Below, piece by piece: positions 36,427-48,806 of a stretch of DNA of 64,000 bases (the first letter of the stretch is position 1; every line of letters starts with the position of its first letter). Source of the stretch: Wuchereria bancrofti. Its lineage: Eukaryota; Nematoda; Chromadorea; Rhabditida; Onchocercidae. The stretch spans positions 6,262,495-6,326,494 of the forward strand of contig SSBO01000003.1 of the NCBI GenBank assembly GCA_005281725.1, given 5' to 3'. Below the pieces are notes generated by a model that was not told where the DNA came from, did no database searches, and saw only the letters and a program-made list of their open reading frames with translations. A program made the position numbers and the translations under genes.

Positions 36427-39400
36427 TACATATGTTCTGAAAAAAGGAAAAATATGAAAAAAGGAAGAAAAAAAATATGTTAGAATATTTTCAAGAACGG
36501 TATAGAAACGCGTAAGAGCACAGAAACATCAAAATGATAACACTGTAGTTGTTCTTATTAATGCAGTTATATTGCTAGCATTACTAACTTGAAGTTGATA
36601 ATAGCAGCTCCATGAATCCTTTTTAGAAAAAAGTGAAAGAAAAAACCGTTTAAACGATAGGAGAAATTTGAAACGGAAGTTATTCTGAATGTCACAAATA
36701 AAAAATTGGAAAAAGGGTCAGGACAGGCTTGTAACCTTTAATTCAAATTTTGTATTTTAGATGGAAAGACCTGAGCATGATATGTGGATTTTAAAACGCA
36801 GACATCATACTTTCCAATTCGCTCTGTTCAATATCCGTCAATCAAACAGATACGGCTGTAGAATGCCATAAAGGAACTTAACCAAACCAAAATACTGATA
36901 TTCTGCAACTTACTTGAACTACTGTTCAAGCAATTATTTTTTATCTGTAAAAGTGTGTGCTATGTAAAGGTCACAAAAGTCAAAATTAATCATAGGTCAC
37001 ATCACCCACCTAGAAAAGACATAATCAAAGACTATTAATCTGTTATTACCAACTTCTGTTCATTAGGGATCTCTTAAATCTGTTTTTGATAAAAAATAGT
37101 AAGTGAACGATGAAAAGAGATTAATGTTTCGACCTTCACTCTCAGAATAAAATATACGCATCTTCTGTAGTTTATTTATGCACAGAACACACAACCTCTC
37201 TAATAATAAGATAATTTGCTGACAAGAATGAATTGTTAATGAGTGCATGAGCAGTAAATCATTAAAAGATAGTGCATGGCATGCAGAATGTCCTACCTTC
37301 AACCACCTGTGTGTGTTCTGGCACTTCCTTCTCCTTTAATACATGCCACCAGGGCACTCCACATTCATCCTATCTATTTATACCCTTAATCACTCCCATC
37401 TCTCCACTCCTTAAAAGCAGTCTATCATTCCCCGCCTCCTTACACCTCGTGCGACGAACTACTTATTGGCAGATGCAGAATACAAACCAGAAATTATCAT
37501 TTCAGACCATGCAATAAGTGAGTAACGTCGTCATTTAGTGTTCAGGATGATTACGGATTCTTTTTCGTACTCCGTGGGCCGAGAAGAGTTTGCTAGCTAT
37601 GGTACATATCTCGACCCTACTTATTTAGCTAAACGAATAGGAAGCAACTTAAATGTCTAGAATCTGCCTATTTTAATAGTTTTAATTCAATTAAATTTTC
37701 AGTTCTTTATTGTTAACCCAAATCAACTACTGTTGGATGACAAAAGATGTTCGGCTCATATTTCAATAAACTGCAATATTTTCTTAAATATATGTTTCTC
37801 AAAAGAATGGGGAACATATATTTAAGGTGCGGAAATAGTTGCGATGATATCTCACAAATCTGATTACTGGTTTTTTACTGATATTTGAGTAAGAAAAGGT
37901 AGTAGGGAACAAACTAGAATCAATGCTCACCCAATTATACCTACTGAGCTACAATTTTCATTCCGACCCTCGTCAACACACGCAATGTGTCGTCAAAAAG
38001 TCGGGTTGTGTTTTGTGTCTTTCATTGCCCGTCGTGCGCAATGGTTGGGAATGGGATGCTGCCGGTCATGTGCGCGTGTGGAGCTGTTCTGAAGACACGT
38101 GGGGCCCTTCTAGGCTTCAGGGTTAGCAAAAAGAATAAGTCACTAGAGGCGCTGTTAATAAATCTTCCCTGGCAGATATTGCCAGCGTGAAGTCGTTAAA
38201 GAAACAAGAAATCAATATGAACCGAAATTATGAATTACTATTACCTTTAGTTATGTGTTAGGTGCAGTTTAAATGCAAATGAGAGTGTCTTATAAGTTGC
38301 TAAAAGATATTGTTTAATTATAGCATTGCATAGGAATTGAACAAACAGCTGAATAACTTGAACGAAATGGAACGAAATATTCAATCACATTCGAATGCAA
38401 CTATAAGATGTAGTGCCTGTCGTTTACTTTTTCCATTTTCAAATATGTAAAGAAAAAAAGTTTTGCAAATAATTTTTAAGAAATGAGATTAATAGTGATG
38501 TTTCTGTGAATATCATAAGCAATATCACTGTGCTGTTCGGTTAATTGAAGTGATTCTCCCACACCTTTCTTTTGTTTATATTAAGTAATGTTACGTGTCA
38601 TTGATTGCAGTATGTAGATACAAGCGCTTTATAATGAGTTTAAATTTTGCACACTCCGTTTAGTTTTTTACAGCTTACCTTCATAAAAAAAATAAAAACC
38701 TTTGCAAGAAACGAACGTATTGTCTATAGTTTATAGCAGTGTTGTCAATATCAGAGAAAGCAGCTTCCATAGCTGCATTACAATATCATAGTTCAAAAAA
38801 AAGCGATGAAAGAGTGGAGAAAGATAATCGGGAAGACTTTGTGAACTGGTAGATGTGCATGCAAGTATTGTCTCATTGAAAGAATGTAAAATGACTGAGA
38901 GAATATAAGAAAGAGAAGGATACATTTTATGGCAAGTATTGATACGGGGATAAGGAGAACATCTGATGTGCTTTTCATTTTGGTATACAATGTGCAGAAG
39001 CAGTTATTGAACTTGTTGCGTTTTTGAATGCAGTTATTGCTATCAGACTATACTGAAATGAATTTCGCCACTGCATTCCTTAAAAAATGGATCAAATGGA
39101 AAGGTTTGCCTTATTTCTAACATCACGGAAAAAGGATATATTTCTTGACAAAGGCAAAGAGGGGATATTGCGGAATTTATTCACAATATTTCGGCTCACG
39201 GTATACGGTATCCGGATTAGTTGTATGTTTTTATGGCTTGTGGATTTATAAAGTATATATCGGAACTTATTCAAATATGACTTCGTTTGGACTTTGTCAT
39301 ATTTCATCAAGTATTGACACAGTGATACTACTTGCGAAGATTAATTTTAAGCTTTGAGAAACAAAATACATTCTGGTGCTAAAATTTTTTCTCTTTTATA

Positions 39401-42400
39401 CATGGTGGGGAAGCAAAGAAAGTACCGCCAAACAAGTGTCGGAAAAAAATTGGAGTTCAATGGACTAAGATAGTCGGTCATGGAAACAAACTTATTTCTA
39501 TAAGTATTACAACAAAGAAAGATTAGTACGTACTGTGCAGAATACAGAATACCAGTAATCAGACAGAATGTGAATTAATTTGTTTGTGTGGTACAAGGAA
39601 ATGGTATTAAGTAATGAGATAAGAGGTGGCGTTCTTTTTGATTATAACAAAAAACAAAATTTGGCTTCCGGGAAATATTTTAAAAAATGCTTAACATGGT
39701 TCATTATTTTAGTGCACCGAAAATCAAAGTAGTCATTTATTGTGTCACCACATATCATTATTGTACACAAATATATATGGCTATACATACGTACACACAC
39801 AGGTAAAAATTCAAAGCATGAACCAGTTCTTGTTCTCCGAGTTAAACTTAAACCCCTTAAACTGCGGTTAAAATAAACCCCTGACAAATAACAGTCGCAC
39901 ATAAAAGCAAGACTTTGATTTCGAATTATTTATCAATCTGTGTTAAAACGCCATTCTACATTTCCATCCTTTATAACAAAACAGAAAAAACAACTTGTTG
40001 CACTTTTGGTGTCACAGTTTCCTAGATTCATTGGAACTTTCGTTGGCTTCTGCTTAAGAGCTTTCTAGCAGTGACAAGAAAAAAATGAAATTATGAATTT
40101 CCTAGCTTCCTGTAGATTCGCTATAGCACAGATATTTTCGATGTATCATATGTGAACTGATTGAAAAGTAGTGAACGTTGCTGGATTAAAGTAATTCAAT
40201 ATCAGACCTACAGTGATGTTATGAAGCACTGATAAGCGGATATTTACGAAAATTTTACTAAAACCGAAAAGGAATATGGTACCTTTAATTTTACTTATAA
40301 ACTTTTGACATCTCCTGAGTATAGTCAATCCCAGAAATTCCAGTGAATCATGGACGCGATGGAATTTCTAAAAGGTTCAGTAAAATTGACACATCAAAAA
40401 TCATGAAAACAAGACGAATTTGCTGGTTGGAAAATGTTGAAATCTTTGCTAAAAAAGTTTGCACATAACAAAATTATTTCTGGTACGCTAACTTTTCTAT
40501 ATTGCCGATACTTTCTTCTATTCACATCAGAATAACGTCACCACTTAGTTTTTTAAATTGTATCTGAAATGATAACATTTTATTGTAATTGATGTGTTTG
40601 TGAAGTGACGACGTCTTTTATTTGTTCGAAAAGAGCAGCAGAAGTGACGGAATGAACCAAAATCAAATTAAATCACATCGAGTTAAATTAGAATAAGTTT
40701 TGAATTGTAAACACTTTTCAATCAGTTTGACCAGTAGCAAAAACAGCATTTGAGCAAAAATAAACTTAGCCAAAAACGGCTGAAGAATTCATTTTTTTTT
40801 AATGAGGATTACTTCATATAAGTGGTTGAGTTATTAACAGCATAATATTTTAAAACTTCATTTTTCCGCATCGTTCCTTTCTTTGGACATTAAATTGTTT
40901 TGGCAAGGATGAAGGTATAGCTTATTGATATAGAAGTAAAAGAGAATTACTTGTATGATTGAGAGTTGTAACTATTGTAATAATAATAATAGTATCTGAA
41001 TAGCCAATACTTTTTATGAAATTTGAGTGAAATAACAAAGTTTTGCTCAGGAGAATGAAAAGACGTTTTAAAACAGTCCCAATTTTGAAATAAAGAAAAT
41101 ATTTTTGGAATAACACCCAATATGGCTAGACTACATAAATGATAACTTACATTTCATCTTTCGCATTGCTCTCCACATTGTGCTGATCGAAAGGAAAACT
41201 CGAATAATTAGTTCAGGTGACAATTATTTCATTATCTCTGCTTTCAAAATTTCAATAAACACAAAAGTCTTGCAGTTCCTTTCTCTTGAAAAAATGTGAT
41301 ATTAAAAGACAGAGTAAAGTGAGGGGCGGATGTTTATTACGGAATAAAGATCACGGACGGATTGCGCTAAAGTTCAATGACCACTGCCTCTGTACAGTGT
41401 GACAGAAGTGCCACTATCTCTTCCTCTATCAATTCATGCTTTACTACTCAAACACTACAGCTTTAAGATACCAATAGGGCAATAGGTACTCAGAGGAACG
41501 ACCTTCAACCGCTCCTCTTCCATCTTCTGTTGCCGAAAATCGCTTATGTATTAATGTCTATTGTAAGAAGACTTGATGTTCCTTCATTTTGAAAAAGATA
41601 AAAGAGACTCTCTTGTCATAGTTTAGTAAAATACTTTATTCCCAACTTTAATTTCTAATTCTAAAACAAAAGTTTCGTAAATATCTTTCATCGACTCTAG
41701 TTCTCTGGAAAGTAAAACTTTTCAAGATACGACTATAGCACAGAAAACCGACATATTAAATTGAAAAGTAACAATACATGAGCTTTGAGCAACAGTGTTA
41801 CAGCAAAGGAAAATGAACAACAGCCACCCATATGCCAAGTGAACAACACGATATGCAACAACACGACTTTTTTTTCACCGTCACTATGCTTTTTAGTCAA
41901 CATTTTTGTGTTGAGGCCACTTATTAGAAAGTCTTTTCAGGTGAAATATACAAAATGTGACGGTTATAATATAATTGAGACTTTAGATGCATATGCCATA
42001 AACAATATATAAAGGAGTGAATTTTAAAAGACACATTTTATGCAGTGAACTTTTCAACATACTTCTGGATGATTTTTCTTAAAAGATTCTCTGCTATACA
42101 GCTACTGAAAAATATGATTTGATCGATGACTGAATCCTAAAATATCATAAGATACATGCAATAATACTAAAAACAACAATAGAACTTTGATATGTGTGAA
42201 GAGCAGAATAGAAAAGTTGGTGACTACTGAATAAATGCATATTGAATTACTAGACAATAATATCGTTATATTACTAATTTATAAATACCTTCATCTAAAT
42301 ACCTTCATCCATGAATGATTCTCAAGTGGTTTTACAGAAAAGGTCAATCAAAATAGCAAATGAAATATACAAATCCGACTTACAAGAAAAGTATAAAAAG

Positions 42401-42422
42401 GATATTTAGTAAATAAAGGTTA
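36427..42422. other. 6-kb gene-poor region upstream of CELF
   Basis: No exon chain is supported on either strand. Less AT-rich islands lie at about 37265-37460 (pyrimidine-rich) and 37960-38180 (GC-rich, containing GTGCGCGTGTGG). They give overlapping short frames without motifs, which suggests regulatory sequence or 5' UTR exons of the CELF gene rather than protein. Another mixed block is at about 41330-41560. The right end probably holds the 3' UTR of the intronless gene (stop at 42423). Confidence 0.45.
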
Positions 42423-43766
42423 CTACGACTGCCCGCTGCTGTGTTTCCTGGCACGACTTATTGACGGTTCAATTAAGTATCTGCGAACACTTTCCGTAGG
42501 TCTTAGCGCCTCTTTGCAATCCCTTTGGGAACATTTTAGACCTGCAAGCAATTTCTCCCAAAGAGTTCTCTCAAAATGTATCAGAACCGGGGATTTGCCA
42601 CTTTTTTCACCTTCTTCGTTGTATTTTTCATTAGTTCCAACCTGTGACTCCCAGTGCTTCCTTTCATCCACTGTTTTGCAATTTAATGACTTCCGTTGCT
42701 CCAAATCTTCTTCCTTCGAAGTACCAATGTGATTAACGTCACAATCATTCATCCTATTTTCTTCATTGATACCGTTTTTTGCGAACTCTGACCTGGGAAT
42801 CATTTGCGGATCCAATCTCGAATTTCTTCCAAAATTTTCATGATCTCGTTCATTTTTGACAACTGCATAATCATCAACATTTATATTCCTGACAGAATGC
42901 TTGTCATCTGTACGCTCTCCCCTCCCCCTCACATTACTTACTTCCGCTTCGTCCTCAGTTCGATATATTCGTGATAAAGTTCCATCCAACATTTTTTCAT
43001 TAAAATTTGTGACAGATCGCACATCCACTTCATTGAAAAATTCACTATTTGCACTTCTGAATGTAGAATTATCTAATAATAAAGAGTAGTGAGTTGTGCT
43101 GGTCACATCCGAAGACAAAGTAGGAGCTACTAAAAGAGCTAAAATATTGAAAATTTCCACTAGATCGATAATTCGCAAATCTAACGTAAATTTTCCGTGA
43201 CCTAATTTGTTCTGAATTTTTTCAAAAGTGTTATTCACAGTACTGGATATATGGTTCGTGAATCCTAGTGTAACTGTAACTGTCGAATTTATGCTTAGAA
43301 AACAACATGATGAAGAGTTACGTATAATTATGCTCTTTTCTGCAGTTTTATCGTTCCGAGTCATCCCTTCAGAATTACTGTTAATTTCGTTGGTTTCGTC
43401 AGACATGGAACTGGAGTCAGATTCTTTAGGCTGTTTGTCTATTTCATGTATATAAAGCTTATCTTTCATATTACCGCTACCATACATTGTATCACTTTCT
43501 TTGATGGCAGAAATAACTTTTTCTTCAACATCATGCACTGTATTTGAAGCGTGAATTACAGTGCTCACAACTTTATATGGCGGTGGAGCAACTGAATCCC
43601 ACTCTTCCACAACGTCAACATTTCCACCATAATAAAGCGATGTTGAAGTAGGATAGTTTGGTTTGTTCATAGAGTTATCGAACATTGAAAACACTGATTG
43701 GTCGGGCATCAACGGATTGCATGAAATTATGGTGAATAGCACAGAGAAAAAAGGACGCAATATCAT
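42423..43766 (-). CDS. unrecognised intronless secreted-type protein, 447 aa
   Basis: A single uninterrupted frame in a window where every other complete gene has introns. I do not recognise the family. The N terminus is hydrophobic (MILRPFFSVLFTIISC) and looks like a signal peptide. A PPPY motif lies at 61-64. The middle has several NxS/T sequons and one hydrophobic stretch near residue 200 (VEIFNILALLVAP) that could be a membrane span. The second half is highly charged (Glu/Lys/Arg/Asn) and probably disordered. The C terminus has a short helix-like IHFERTLWEKLLAGLKC and a basic tail. TTTTTCCACAG ends two bases before the ATG, a good trans-splice acceptor. The start lies only 151 bp after the prx-5 stop codon on the same strand, so it could be the second gene of an operon. 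It could be lineage-specific. A retrocopy seems less likely since no relative is recognised. Confidence 0.72.
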   Translation of the reverse strand: MILRPFFSVLFTIISCNPLMPDQSVFSMFDNSMNKPNYPTSTSLYYGGNVDVVEEWDSVAPPPYKVVSTVIHASNTVHDVEEKVISAIKESDTMYGSGNMKDKLYIHEIDKQPKESDSSSMSDETNEINSNSEGMTRNDKTAEKSIIIRNSSSCCFLSINSTVTVTLGFTNHISSTVNNTFEKIQNKLGHGKFTLDLRIIDLVEIFNILALLVAPTLSSDVTSTTHYSLLLDNSTFRSANSEFFNEVDVRSVTNFNEKMLDGTLSRIYRTEDEAEVSNVRGRGERTDDKHSVRNINVDDYAVVKNERDHENFGRNSRLDPQMIPRSEFAKNGINEENRMNDCDVNHIGTSKEEDLEQRKSLNCKTVDERKHWESQVGTNEKYNEEGEKSGKSPVLIHFERTLWEKLLAGLKCSQRDCKEALRPTESVRRYLIEPSISRARKHSSGQS

Positions 43767-43915
43767 AACTGTGGAAAAACTGAGAAAGGAATAGAATTAA
43801 GAATATAGGAATAGGAAAATTTTAAATGGATGAATCAAGTTTTAAAAATCTTAAATTGATGAAGAAATCACAATTTCTACTCGAGAAGTTTTTACTGTTG
43901 AACAGTTCGCATAAA

Positions 43916-46900
43916 TCAATTCAGTAAATGAATACACTTCTCCAAATCTTGCTCATTGACAGCTGCTAGCAAATCCAGTGCACAGGGCAAACAACTTCGA
44001 ACGACAGCTGCGCGTAAAGGCGTCCAAATTGTAGATGATGAAATGGAGCTATAAGACTGCTGCAGTTGAAGAGCCGTAATAAAATGTTCGATTGCTTCTC
44101 TAAAATTTGCAATAAAATAAAAAAAGGGTTCAAAATTATTTTGATTTTGACCTTATTTAATATAAGAGGATAATGAAAACAAATATATCGGAAAAAATAT
44201 GTCGAGCAATAAATCACAACTGACAAACGCAAACAAAGGCAAGAAGTACCAGGACGCGACGAATTTATTTGCTAACTCTGGCTAGATAAAAAAAACTGAT
44301 CAATGTTTAAAAAACAATTTTTCAACACAATTCTGTTCCTTTCAAGAAATTTAAATCTGACCAGAATCAATTGAGAAAATAAGAGCAATAAAAATGAGTG
44401 ACAGCACACATACTTGTAATTCTGCAATTGAATGCAAGCAATGCCTAGATTACAACGAGCACGTGTATAGTTTGGACAGATGTTGAGAGCCTCGCGATAA
44501 GCAGCAATTGCTTCCGCAGCGCGTTTACCATTAGCCAGTGTTGCTCCCAAACGGTTCCAAAGTACGTAGTCCTACAACATTTTGAAAAAATTTGTTTTAA
44601 AGCAATCATATAAAAATTAGTGTGTGGAATAAACGAGCACGTGTATATGAGGTGAATCATAAGGTATTTCTTTTAGAATGTTTTACCAGTTATTCTCCAT
44701 TTCAATGAATCATCGCCAGTCCAATCAATAAGCAGAGATATAAAAAGGAGTAATGTAAATTAAGTATTCGATCAGTCCAAACCTGATCTAGATGATCGAC
44801 AGTCAGTCAGCAGTCATACCGTTGAAAGGAAATGCGCTGCGCTCATAACTACAAAGCGTTATTTTGGAATCTCAAAGAATTTTCAGTGTTGTGAAGCAGC
44901 AAACTTCGGATTTTAAAAACTTCGAAAATCCGAAAAAATGTTTTCATGATTTGCGCTCATACTTCACGAACCTTCGGACTGTAAACAAGCGCCAATTGCA
45001 CTTCTTCAGCAGCTCGGTTATAATCACCCTTAATGTTGTACACCAAACTTAACGCATTGTGAAGTGTTGCTTCATCAGCTGCTTCCGTATTTGAAAGCAC
45101 TTTTTGAATTAGTTCTTCCACCTGAACATTAGCGTCATAGGAAATTAAAGTTTATCAATGATCCCTGTTATTTCTATGCTTTAATTTCTATTCAACAATC
45201 GTTAAAAATTCCTAATTCTTTAGTAATTCTGACAACTTCTGTAATTGGCCTACTTACTAATCCCTGTTTTAATGATGATTATTCAAGCTCCAACTATGAG
45301 TGGTAGAACTTTCACCAAATGACTAATACTGGTCGTACTATATTATAAACCATGAAGCTACTTGTATTTTAAAGGCAAAGTCTCGACCTTTCCCAACAAA
45401 TGCAGTTAAGCACTTTATCTATTTCAGCTTTACTAACAATCTTCACAATATTAATTCATGAACAAGTAACAGGATACTGACTGAAAATTATAGCTGTAAA
45501 AAACCTGTTGCGTCCGAATAGTAAGGTCCTCAATTAGACTGCTAGGAGCAGTTTTGAATTCCAACGGAATTGAATCACCATCCAAATAAGATATAATCCA
45601 CTGTTTCAAAACTTCTAATGCTTCTAATTCCATATATTCATTAATGTAAACTGTGGCAAGATCAAGATGTATCTATAAAATGAAGAGAGCATGTCAACAG
45701 GAAGGTAAGTCGTGATCCGTGAGAGTGCACAACTAAACAGAAGTCAAAAAGAAAATTAAATAGCAATGATAAATACACATGTCTTTATTAAAACTTTTGA
45801 TAATGAGCGTACATGATATTAAAAATTGCAGAGCTGAGAATTATATAGTATATTTCTAATTTTATTTCTTTAAAACAAGTAAACACTGCACATTTAAAAA
45901 AGAATGAAGCAGTGATTTTGTCATAAGCATTTACATGCTCCACTATTAAAGATGGCTTCTCTAAAACTATTCTTTAAATTAATGTCTCATTTATTAAATT
46001 TTTCCAGCAATCTGGTATCAAACTCAATTTGGTCAATTTAGTAAAAGTTTGGAGCATTAAAACTCAATTTTATATTTTATACACTAATGCATGTGTATAT
46101 GTCTCCTTATTGCATGGTTCTTAAATTTTGATTTGAAAAATACAAAAATTACTTTTTTTTGTTCTGGCTTCAAATTCAAAGCTTTCTTATATGCAGCAAT
46201 TGCTTGTCTATCGTTCTCGTTTTTAGTTTGACATTTACCAAGTAGAAACCAGCCCTGTGAATCGAAGGTTTCTCGAAATATTAAAACGGCTAGAAATAAT
46301 TACAAAATAGATTTGAACGCCAAAGTAAAATAAAGAAACTTGTATATTTCCGATGAGCAAAAGTTTTTTACGTCACAGACCAAAAACACTATAGATTAGA
46401 TGACCACGAAGTATTATAAGCTACTCTCAGTAAAAGAAAAACAAACTTCAAAACTCTCTTGATTCTGTTGTACAGCAGCTTCAAAATATAAAATGGCATC
46501 AACTATCAGTCCAGCATCCAGCGCTTGTTGTCCTTTTTCGAATGCATCCATTTCTCTTAAGTAGGGATTATTCCTTCCAAAAACATACATTTCATCAAAG
46601 CGTGTCCTGAAACGAGATAATGGTTGAAAAAGCCTTGATTTTGACAATTCAAGTAAACAAAAATTAGCAATACCAACTAAGGTTTTGTTCGTTTCTAATC
46701 CAAACAATATAATATGCATTTCAACGCATTGTATTTTTTAATATCCTCGAAATATTTAAGCAAATACCACCATTCAAAGAAAGGAATCAATACAAACCAA
46801 AGTGATTCAACGTGTAAACAAATGTGAGATTACCTTCCTGCAAATGTTTTAGCATTTGTTTCAGTTTTCATTTCAGAAGCACAGATCGCGCTCTAAAAAA

Positions 46901-47879
46901 GTGGCATTTGTAATTAGCTAACTGATTAATTGGGCAAGTCTTAATCCTGAGTAATTTCATTTTTTTTTTACTTTATTGTCAACTAAACTTTCTAGTGCAA
47001 AACCAGCCTCTGATGCAAATCCTTTGTCTATTTGCGATTTTTGGTCGAATTCGTCGAGAAATTCAGTGGCCCACATCTCAGATTTATCTCTGCAATAATT
47101 TTAAAAACGTAGAAAGTTCCAGAATTTATTTTTTATTTTGCAAAAATTTATTGTTTTAAGTAAGGTCTGCGACAGCTGCATTCAACATCATATTGGCACT
47201 GAGAACTTGGAATCTGCGTTAGTAATATACCTGGCTTTATCTCGGTCTTCAACCTCTTGCTCATGAAAGTTTAAACCAGAAAACTCCTTAGCCCATTGTT
47301 CTGGTAAATAATTGGCTTGCTGCTCTGCTTCGTTAGCCCACTTTTCAACTAAATTCTTGGGTTGTTGATGTCCTGCTATGTATTCCTCAGCCCACAAATC
47401 GACCAGATTTTGTGTGGAGTCCATTTGATCAGCCAATTCGTATAGATTAGTTGTCTTAGGGGCTGCGGTAGACATTGTAAGACTTATCAGGTACTCGTCG
47501 TCTAGCTGAAATCAAAGGGAATCTTAGCCAATTTGTGCTACAGAAACTACTTAAACTGTTTTTATATAATCATATATAATCAGTCATGAGAGTGATACAT
47601 ATGGGTAATTTAAATTGATATAAGTAACATTCGATAGATCAAATCTATAGTTGACTATGGAATGCCTTCCATCAATGTAATTAGAATAAATAATGGATAA
47701 ACTTTATCGATAATACTTACATTCCGAGGCCTTGGATTCTCGATTAAAAATTGATCCCACGTTTTTTCAAAGTCGTCATCTAGACTTCCCTCAATAACTC
47801 GTCTCGACAAATCTACCAAAGGATTGTGCTGCGTACAATCCGTCTCAACTAATGACTTGCCAGCAGAAGTCGAAGTCAT
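43916..47879 (-). CDS. prx-5: PEX5, peroxisomal PTS1 import receptor
   Basis: Cycling receptor that binds C-terminal SKL-type signals in the cytosol and carries cargo into peroxisomes. Ten exons give 510 aa: 47879-47721, 47505-47231, 47089-46972, 46892-46834, 46606-46447, 46254-46153, 45672-45505, 45121-44972, 44571-44414 and 44099-43916. Near the N terminus is the conserved Cys (C15 in [13 protein letters not shown]), the site of export monoubiquitination in the family. WxxxF/Y docking motifs for PEX13/PEX14 are seen at 91-95 (WAEEY), 124-128 (WAKEF) and 151-155 (WATEF), with a degenerate one at 109. The TPR array fills the C-terminal half, with family signatures [41 protein letters not shown] and [15 protein letters not shown], then an IWTPLRAA segment. 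Length is as expected for invertebrate PEX5. The gene is divergent from the V-ATPase gene across about 0.9 kb. Confidence 0.96.
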
Positions 47880-48806
47880 TGTTGGGACTACAAATACCTG
47901 AAACATAACCAATACTTATTCGGGATGGAATAAGTCGCATTCCCACCATCTTTCAAAATATCTCCTACGTAACATTTTCAGCTTATCCAAATACTCAATC
48001 CCAGCAATTCTTATCAATCTCCACTGCCTCTTCAACCGCATACACCGCTCCTCTACCCAGTGATAGTGTATTATCAATCAGATATTGTTTCAGCTCCTAT
48101 TCCATTTTCCTGAAAAATACAGTACCGTTCATAATTGCATGCTTGCAATGTATACTTTCCCATTCCGACCAGTCTTTGCCGTCCTCTTTATAATACGCGC
48201 TATTCTTGTCGCTTAATTCTGATATTATGAACAAAGCTATGGCCGTCATAAAATTAAGTAAATAAGTTTTCGTTAATCTTCAAAAAAATTAATCTTTAAA
48301 AACAGCCTTGCTATGCCCTAAAAAATAACGCTACCGAAAAAAAATCACAATTACCGGGAAAACAACACTACGAAGGAACAAAACACTTTCTCTCTCAATG
48401 AATAAAATTTATTGAAAGGATAACAAAATGTGTTTAGTGAGATAGAAGAAGGGAAAAAGAGTGTCAATAAAGATTGAATGCTATACAGTAAGAGATTGTT
48501 GAAAGTTGGAAAAGAACATTGTTAAGGGGTATTTCCGATTTGAATGCGAATATTTTAAAGCTCATTATATTTTCAACATTTCCTTCGCATGTTTATGCAC
48601 TATTTATTTGTAACACAGAACGATAGGAGTAGAAGACCAAAAGTAATAACACGCGTTTATTCACTTTTTGGTTTTTGGCGACTCGACTTTCGATCTTTCG
48701 TTCCGTCTCGAGATCTCTCGATGGCTTACTGGTAGTTGTGATGGTGTTGTGTGTTCTGTCGCTGATTGTGATGTTTAGAGGAGATTATGTGAAAACAACA
48801 TTTTAG
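47880..48806. promoter_or_regulatory. divergent promoter region prx-5 / vha-9
   Basis: The start codons of prx-5 (-) and the V-ATPase F subunit (+) face away from each other across this 927-bp gap, so it must hold both promoters. A TTTCAG lies 18 bases before the prx-5 ATG and a TTTTAG directly abuts the vha-9 ATG, both good trans-splice sites. A G-poor stretch rich in TC at about 48660-48720 precedes vha-9. No specific factor site is claimed. Confidence 0.6.

Noticed and set aside
37272..37517. 81-codon + strand frame, Ser/Pro/Thr rich
   Set aside because: It arises from pyrimidine-rich DNA and has no motif or splice context.
37923..38190. two overlapping + strand frames rich in Cys/Trp/Val
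   Set aside because: Two frames open at once over a GC-rich island is typical of regulatory DNA. No domain or exon structure.
41785..42012. 75-codon + strand frame near the 3' end of the intronless gene
   Set aside because: Non-ATG start and no motif. More likely 3' UTR of the minus-strand gene read backwards.
42514..43455. several + strand frames opposite the 447-codon gene
   Set aside because: Antisense shadows of a long open frame. The minus frame is uninterrupted and has a good start context.
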